Below are positions 59,275-64,000 of a DNA stretch of 64,000 nucleotides, piece after piece. A program made the translations under genes and the position numbers. The number at the start of each line of letters is the position of its first letter. Position 1 is the first letter of the stretch. The DNA is taken from contig NC_023036.2 in the NCBI RefSeq assembly GCF_000317305.3, positions 4,526,001-4,590,000 of the forward strand, read 5' to 3'. Under the pieces are notes generated by a model. It saw only the letters and a program-made list of their open reading frames with translations, had not been told where the DNA came from and did no database searches. Origin of the DNA: Mycolicibacterium neoaurum VKM Ac-1815D. GTDB lineage: Bacteria > Actinomycetota > Actinomycetes > Mycobacteriales > Mycobacteriaceae.

Positions 59275-60489
59275 TCATTCCCCCGGGTACCGCAAACGAA
59301 CGAACTCAACTTGAGCAGGTGGTCGAGTATATTCCTGAGAGTCGGGCATCCAATCGTTGTGCCTGTTGACATCAGCTGCGTGTTGGTTGATCACGTCTGT
59401 GGGCACGCCGTTGACCATCGCTTGGCCTACGTACACCGATACGTGGTTGATCTGCCCGTCCGCATCCTTGTAATAGATCAGATCACCCGGCAGCAAACCA
59501 GCCCGGGAGGGAGCAAGCGGGTCCAACCCAGCCCTGCTCGGCGTGGGCACCACCCCGATAACTTCGCCTCGCCCAGAATGCTGGGTAACGAAGTTATGGT
59601 TTTCCTTCGCCAGTGTCCACGTTGTCGAGAACCGATTTCCGGGAAACACCCCGCCGTCGTTCTGGTAGTACCAATCGTCGCTGTCCCCGCGGCGCCAGTC
59701 ATCTATTTCGTTGCCAACGTCTCCAAACCCGCCCGCACGCATGACTTGCGAGGCGAAGTTAGTGCAGTCCACCCCTCCCCCTCCGAGCGCCTCATACTCT
59801 GGATTGAATCCGTCAGCCCACTTCTCCGCGTACTCCACGGCCGCACGACGGCTCGCGGACAATTCAGGGCCAGGCAACAGCGGAGCCGGCGACCCGTGCT
59901 CCTCTTCGTTATCCACCAACCGAATCGTGGGGTCAGACCCAGTTCCGGTGGCGCCCTCGCCATCGAATCGGACACCTTGAAGCTCAGCAGCCTTGCCTCG
60001 AAGTTGTTCACCAACAAGGACTTCGGTGGCAACGAGTTGTTCAGCACGCCAGCGAATGAACTCGGCATGCTCAGCCAACGCCAATGTCCGCGCTGCTGCA
60101 GTATCGATGAGATAGGGCCGGTTATCGACCACGGAGAGGTCCTCTCTGACTCTGAAGTCATCTCCTTCAGCATCAGCGATAGCCTCCAAGATACTACTGC
60201 GCGCACGCTGAATGTCGTTGGCTCCACTGGTGGCAACGTCGGCGGCTTCTCCGTGCAAGTCACTTTGTAAGCGAACCACTGCGGAGTCCGCCGCCACCCG
60301 AGCCGACGCAGTATCCTTGGCGTCCCCTTCCCACGTCGAACCGCCTGCAGCCAGAATGTTCTGCCTGTGCCGGTCGAACGCAGATTCCAGTGCATTTGCG
60401 GTTACGCGCCACCGAGTGGCCGCAGCATCGAGTTCAGAACTATCCCATGCCTCGATCTCCGAGCGGCTCGGTATGGCGACCGGGATCAC
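59275..60489 (-). CDS. WXG-type N-terminal domain fused to a Cys amidase (type VII effector-like)
   Basis: A 404-aa protein without a Sec signal. Residues 1-160 are helical, with W53-E-G55 between two long helices as in WXG100/LXG proteins (IPSRSEIEAWDSSELDAAA is a recurrent mycobacterial start). Residues ~213-400 are an Amidase_6-like domain: AVEYAEKWADGFNPEY, VDCTNFASQVMRAGGF (Cys242), INHVSVYVG (His349) and NQHAAD. Peptidoglycan or peptide amidase activity is inferred. Its start overlaps the stop of the small gene at 60486-60761 and its stop is four bases before the membrane protein gene. Confidence 0.8.
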   Translation of the reverse strand: MIPVAIPSRSEIEAWDSSELDAAATRWRVTANALESAFDRHRQNILAAGGSTWEGDAKDTASARVAADSAVVRLQSDLHGEAADVATSGANDIQRARSSILEAIADAEGDDFRVREDLSVVDNRPYLIDTAAARTLALAEHAEFIRWRAEQLVATEVLVGEQLRGKAAELQGVRFDGEGATGTGSDPTIRLVDNEEEHGSPAPLLPGPELSASRRAAVEYAEKWADGFNPEYEALGGGGVDCTNFASQVMRAGGFGDVGNEIDDWRRGDSDDWYYQNDGGVFPGNRFSTTWTLAKENHNFVTQHSGRGEVIGVVPTPSRAGLDPLAPSRAGLLPGDLIYYKDADGQINHVSVYVGQAMVNGVPTDVINQHAADVNRHNDWMPDSQEYTRPPAQVEFVRLRYPGE

Positions 60490-60761
60490 AGCGTCACCGC
60501 GATGACGTCTGCACTGCCCCCATCCGTTGCCTCATAACGCGCAGCTGCCGACGCGGCGTCTCCGGCCTGATCTGCGATACGGCCCGATACAAGCGTGCGC
60601 ACGCTCGTACTTACCGCATCAAACACCGCTATCCCCGCCCCACTAGGACGAGCACTCACGGAACCCTCCACGCCGCCGGCCAGCACCTCGGCAGCCGCTG
60701 CGGCACTGTCAGCGGCCGCCGACTGCAAACCGCCCGCGTCCACTTCCAGGTCTTTTCCCAT
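60486..60761 (-). CDS. EspC/WXG100-like small secretion partner
   Basis: A 91-aa helical protein starting MGKDLEVDAGGLQSAAADSA, the pattern of DUF2580/EspC-type ESX secretion-associated proteins. Near the C-terminus Y76-E-A-T-D80 fits the general type VII signal YxxxD/E. There is no Sec signal peptide. The ATG has GCAGGGGGTGAC upstream, and its stop overlaps the start of the WXG-amidase gene. A heterodimer with the N-terminal domain of the next protein is the expected arrangement. Confidence 0.75.
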   Translation of the reverse strand: MGKDLEVDAGGLQSAAADSAAAAAEVLAGGVEGSVSARPSGAGIAVFDAVSTSVRTLVSGRIADQAGDAASAAARYEATDGGSADVIAVTL

Positions 60762-60779
60762 GTCACCCCCTGCAACCAT

Positions 60780-60793
60780 CGCAGTTTACTGCG
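60780..60793. promoter_or_regulatory. Palindrome over the candidate promoter of the effector cassette
   Basis: CGCAGTTTACTGCG is a perfect inverted repeat (6-bp arms, 2-base centre). On the minus strand it contains TAAACT, a possible -10, 19-32 bases before the start of the small partner gene. Control by a repressor bound here is possible. Confidence 0.4.
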
Positions 60794-61028
60794 GCTATCG
60801 ACCGTGTCTGCACAGCAAAAATGGACGGCCAGGCTGACTGATCAACCATTCCAGGTGCACTCACCGGTGGAAGCTACTGCTGACCACTGTGACCGCCGGA
60901 CACCTTTTCTCGCGCAGCTGTCAGCTCCGCTACCAGTTGTAAGCGAATGCGCTTCAGGTGGTGGACGTCAGGAACCTTCGCGATTCACTGGTGGGTCAGC
61001 ACGAAGAAATTCAATCCACGAGGAATTG

Positions 61029-61226
61029 ATGGAACTGCATGGAGCCAAACAGGTATCGGAATTGACCGGTGTGCCGGTTGGGACTTCGAGGTACTGGCGT
61101 CATTCGGACATCGGTCCGGCGAGCTTCACATTGGGCTGCCGGGTCGTGTATCGACGCGATGAGGTTCTGCGATAGATCTTCGAGCGGGAGAGTGCAACCC
61201 GACACGGAGGCGGCAACGCCGCGTGA
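61029..61226 (+). pseudogene. AlpA/excisionase-like small HTH gene with amber codon
   Basis: ATG at 61029 opens MELHGAKQVSELTGVPVGTS followed by RYWRHSDIGPASFTLGCRVV and YRRDEVLR, the MerR-like winged-helix of AlpA and phage excisionases. A TAG at 61173-61175 cuts it after 48 codons, exactly where relatives have Trp (VLRW). The same frame then continues IFERESATRHGGGNAA to a TGA at 61224-61226, which looks like the original end. One G-to-A change (TGG to TAG) would explain it. Excisionases of this kind belong to integrated elements, in keeping with the nearby integrase remnant. Confidence 0.7.
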
Positions 61227-61885
61227 TGCTCACTCTTGAGAAAGACCCGATCGCTCAACCGGAAGTTCCCCATGAGAATAGCCCGTCATGCCCGCCTACA
61301 GAAGCACCGCACGCGGGAAAACCCACGGGCGCCAAACCAGATTCGTGATCAACCGACTCCGGGATTCGCGATGAGAATCGCATGCAAGAAGACGGGCCAC
61401 CGACGCGCCGGCTTCACATTCGGTCAGGCGCATTTGCTTCGACCGACATCCTCATCCTCCCGCGCGAACATCCAGTTTTTGCCTACCCCGCGGCGAGGGC
61501 GCTCCGGTGAAGCACACACCTCTTGCACTATGAGGGACAGTTGGCTAGAGCTATCGACGGACGAAATTGTCATGGGGCTTCCGCTTCTGGCTCACTTGTA
61601 GTGCGGCGTCGCTAGGGATGCGAGGCCGCGGAATGTCTCCAATCTTCAGGTGCGACGAGCATTCGCCGCCAAAGCCGTCCAGTCTCGCGTGCAGAGGTAG
61701 GACCTCCCCGCGAGCACACTGGGGATTCTCGTCACCTCAGCGAGTGGGAGCCAGAACAGTCAACTCCCGTCGGGCGGATGGCCGTCGGCACCTTAGCTCG
61801 GACCGGGCGACTTATCGGTATCCCTAACAGACTCGCGTGTTAGCTGGCTGCCCAGCTTCGCGGCTACGGCACGAGTTCCGTTCTA
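61227..61885. other. Region without a confident gene, island interior
   Basis: About 660 bases. Two short plus-strand frames have a coding look: 61226-61348 (40 aa, MLTLEKDPIAQPEVPHENS..., start overlapping the excisionase stop) and 61382-61510 (42 aa, containing ASTDILILPREHPVFAYPAA). Neither has a recognised family; the second may be a fragment of a larger protein. The rest shows nothing. This fits decayed mobile-element sequence. Confidence 0.4.
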
Positions 61886-62791
61886 CTACTTTCCGCGCGC
61901 CACATCGATCATGAAGTCGATGTGCGCATCGACTAACCCGGCCTCGTACTCATCGAGCTCGTCTTGCGTGGCATCATCTGGCTCCAACTCTATGTGCAGA
62001 GTCACTGCGGCTTCGATTAGGTACTCCCGGCGGTCCAGCTTCAGTCGACACACCCCGCACTCGAACCGACGGGCAACACCCTCCCGTTCGACGAATGCAT
62101 CTCCTTGCCGACTACCGAACTCCTCGTCCAGGTATTCGACCGTCGGTATGCCGCGATGGATCTCGTAAACGACCCAGCCCATGTTTTCGCAAGCCGGGCA
62201 GAGGTGCGAAATTGCTTCCTCGGAACGTGAGTTCATCGTCGGAGGTACGTCCGCAAACTGCTTGATGACCTCAGCTTTGCCTGCTTCGACGAGGCTCTTC
62301 GTGAGGGTCTGATAGTCGTCCTTTGCTCGACGCAGTAGTTGTACATACCGGGCCTTTGCTTCGGTGATGGCTTCATCGACAATCGCGCGGACGAACTTCT
62401 CTGCCTCCTCACCGCCCCAATACTCAATCCTTGCCGAAGCTTCGACGCCCAAGTGCGTAAACAAACTGTCAATGAATAGAACCATCTGCTTGAACGCGGC
62501 CCTGTTGGCCTGCGTCGATGCCACGCCAAGATGAATCGCAGAGTTGCGTACCCGGAAAGCCAGCTCGAATTCTTCCTTTTTCAACTGCAGCTCGCTCGCC
62601 TTGCTTAATCGCTCGATGGCGGCCGTCCCTGCAACTGTGGTGAGCTGAGGCAGGTAATCGACTGCGACGCCTTTCCCGTCCAGTGTCATTGCTGTCTCGA
62701 TCCTGTAATTGTCGGGAAGCAGCTGAAAACTCTGGAGCGCTATGACATCTTTAAGAAGGAGCTCGACAGCGGTTCCGATCGAAATCGCCAC
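61886..62791 (-). CDS. HEPN-motif protein with zinc ribbon
   Basis: A 301-aa soluble protein. The N-terminal helical part contains FRVRNSAIHLG with R82-N-x3-H87, the RNxxxH motif of HEPN ribonucleases. A long charged helical middle is followed by a four-Cys module (HLCPACENMGW with Cys198 and Cys201; FECGVCRLKLDRREYL with Cys245 and Cys248), expected to bind zinc. The GTG start at 62791 lies downstream of an in-frame stop, and the sequence before it still looks like part of the same protein. It is divergent from the AAA ATPase gene. A defence role is inference. Confidence 0.72.
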   Translation of the reverse strand: MAISIGTAVELLLKDVIALQSFQLLPDNYRIETAMTLDGKGVAVDYLPQLTTVAGTAAIERLSKASELQLKKEEFELAFRVRNSAIHLGVASTQANRAAFKQMVLFIDSLFTHLGVEASARIEYWGGEEAEKFVRAIVDEAITEAKARYVQLLRRAKDDYQTLTKSLVEAGKAEVIKQFADVPPTMNSRSEEAISHLCPACENMGWVVYEIHRGIPTVEYLDEEFGSRQGDAFVEREGVARRFECGVCRLKLDRREYLIEAAVTLHIELEPDDATQDELDEYEAGLVDAHIDFMIDVARGK

Positions 62792-62929
62792 GCGTTGTGC
62801 ATCCCAGCTGGTTTAGCCGGGATACAGTTCGTGCACCAGGCGTGCGTGTTGGGACGACGCATTCAATAGCACGTCAGGCAGCTTTTCATACGCGACGTGG
62901 TGAGCACCCGCTGGCCAGCCGTGAGTCAT
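62792..62929 (-). other. Interrupted N-terminal extension of the HEPN-motif gene
   Basis: From an ATG at 62929 the same frame reads MTHGWPAGAHHVAYEKLPDV, then LLNASSQHARLVHELYPG, then a TAA at 62815-62813, then TSWDAQR directly into the GTG start at 62791. The segment has the look of the first HEPN helices. Either a nonsense change has split the gene or the downstream GTG is a reinitiation start. Confidence 0.6.
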
Positions 62930-63108
62930 GGGGTCACAGTAGCTCGCCAGCATGAGAGCACACGTTCCGGTTCGCGGATATCACGCGGTAGGTTTCGCGC
63001 GGAGGTAGTTGGCCGGCATAGGCGACAGGCGCGACAATTTTGGGATTCTTGCGCGGCTGGAACCCGGCTTAGCAATATGCTGCGGGCGGTCGAATCGGAG
63101 GGGAATAC

Positions 63109-64000
63109 GTGCGACTAACGAAAGCGGAGTTCAGCGGCTTCGGACGCCTTGCTAACGCCCAGATCAATCTCGACCATAAGGTGGTCGCCATCGTCGGCCC
63201 CAATGAGGCTGGCAAAACAACGCTCCTGAAGGCGCTCGCCTACATCGACAGCGGCCAGTCGCTCACCGTTGTGGAGCGGTCGAGGAGCCTTCCCGGCGGA
63301 ATCCCTGACGATCACGTCGTGGTGCGAGTTCAATATCGGCTGAATGAGAACGATCAGGCCGCCACTGCCCATCTCGACCTGAACGAGGCACCAACTGATC
63401 TCTGGCTCTCCCGGACTGCTGGACCGGGTGATATTCGTACCGAGGTCATTCCGCGCCCCAGAAAGAATCTGTTCACTCTCGTTTCCGCATTTGAGGCTCT
63501 TAAGTCTGCGGGAACGACTGCTGCCATCGCGGATCTGGAACCTGACACGCCAGAGGACGACGATTCGCAGGAGATTAGCGACGAGCGCGCCACGTTCGCT
63601 CGCCGCTTGAGAGATGCACTAGGCGCGCTGGATCTAAATGACACGTCCAACATACAGAGCCAGGCCAGCGAATTTGGCGCAAGCAGGTGGATTGAGAAAT
63701 TCGACGAATACGGCCTGGGAGGAGATATCCGGAACGCATTGGAACTCGTTCAAGAATGGATCGGCCGGACCGACCCTACGGAGCAGGTCACCACCATTCT
63801 TTACAACCGTTCGCCGGAGATCCTTATGTTCTCCGATGAGCACAGGTTTCTGGCCCCGAGTTACGAGCTGACCGACGAGAACGTCGACAAACCACCGGCT
63901 GCGTTAGGAAACATCGCCGCGATTGCCGAGCTCCCAGTCGCCGAGCTTTGGAGATCGATCAACAACGGGGAGGAAGGAGCTCGTGAGACCTTGATCGACC
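63109..64000 (+). CDS. OLD-type AAA ATPase, ATP-dependent endonuclease family (partial, runs off the right edge)
   Basis: From GTG 63109 (GGAGGGGAATAC upstream) the frame stays open to the window end, 297 codons. VRLTKAEFSGFGRLANAQINLDHKVVAIVG and then the Walker A GPNEAGKTT (residues 30-38) are typical of the ABC-type ATPase of OLD/RecF-like proteins; Walker B and any TOPRIM nuclease would lie beyond the edge. Codon use is less GC-rich than in the chromosome to the left. It starts 180 bases from the divergent HEPN-motif gene. OLD-family ATPases are common phage-defence components (for example GajA). Confidence 0.82.
   Translation, partial: MRLTKAEFSGFGRLANAQINLDHKVVAIVGPNEAGKTTLLKALAYIDSGQSLTVVERSRSLPGGIPDDHVVVRVQYRLNENDQAATAHLDLNEAPTDLWLSRTAGPGDIRTEVIPRPRKNLFTLVSAFEALKSAGTTAAIADLEPDTPEDDDSQEISDERATFARRLRDALGALDLNDTSNIQSQASEFGASRWIEKFDEYGLGGDIRNALELVQEWIGRTDPTEQVTTILYNRSPEILMFSDEHRFLAPSYELTDENVDKPPAALGNIAAIAELPVAELWRSINNGEEGARETLID

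Noticed and set aside
58505..59314. A 269-codon plus-strand frame across the integrase remnant and the membrane protein gene.
   Set aside because: It is antisense to two better supported sequences and shows no domain.

Overview
The window is high-GC actinobacterial chromosome, almost certainly a rapid-growing Mycobacterium (Mycolicibacterium-type). The evidence is a long run of genes whose order matches the M. tuberculosis Rv1086-Rv1057 segment (read right to left), plus mycothiol amidase (mca), embR with a PknH-like kinase, DUF732 and RDD proteins, an lpqV-type lipoprotein and many GTG starts. Identities come from reading the sequence and remembered families; no search was run.

Layout. 0-13.4 kb: short-chain Z-prenyl diphosphate synthase, PAQR/hemolysin III protein, an operon of mca, a small membrane protein, a thioredoxin-fold YyaL protein and a ketosteroid isomerase-like protein, then DUF4307, greA, a GPP34 protein, metB, three proline-rich membrane proteins, cbs and lipU. 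13.4-26 kb: SGNH hydrolase, thiolase (fadA), purT, a frameshifted DUF559 nuclease gene flanked by two 63-bp palindromic repeats, a Bax-inhibitor-1 protein, two crotonase genes (echA9/echA8), a membrane serine hydrolase, a rhodanese and cysteine dioxygenase pair, lpqV and two patatin genes. 26-34 kb: a DapB-like oxidoreductase behind a KstR-type operator, embR and a receptor Ser/Thr kinase, a DUF732 protein, ltp1, an Rv1057-type beta-propeller and an SH3-CHAP protein without its catalytic cysteine. 34-42 kb: CitA/DcuS-type two-component system divergent from dctA with a CRP-like site between them, a DUF3060 protein, a peptidoglycan amidase and an amino-acid ABC transporter with fused binding protein and permease. 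42-58 kb: two secreted proteins made of 11-residue repeats, a glycoside hydrolase, an acyltransferase, a CmtR-type metal sensor with a cation transporter, gabD1 and a GabP-type permease, a large secreted metalloprotease-like protein and small secreted proteins.

58.3-64 kb is different: a tRNA-Leu(TAA), a decayed tyrosine-integrase N-terminus against it, a three-gene cassette resembling a type VII secreted effector with its partner and a membrane-anchored third gene (candidate immunity protein), an AlpA/excisionase-like gene with an amber codon, a HEPN-motif/zinc-ribbon gene whose upstream in-frame extension is cut by an ochre codon, and the start of an OLD-type AAA ATPase that runs off the window. 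This end is visibly more A/T-rich and looks like an eroding integrated island with conflict or defence content. It is the most interesting part of the window, followed by the 11-residue repeat proteins and the repeat-flanked DUF559 unit.

The genes cover sulfur amino-acid and mycothiol metabolism (metB, cbs, mca, cysteine dioxygenase, rhodanese), lipid and sterol degradation (fadA, echA8/9, ltp1, ketosteroid isomerase, KstR site), envelope biology (prenyl synthase, amidases, embR and kinase) and nutrient uptake (dctA, amino-acid ABC, permease).
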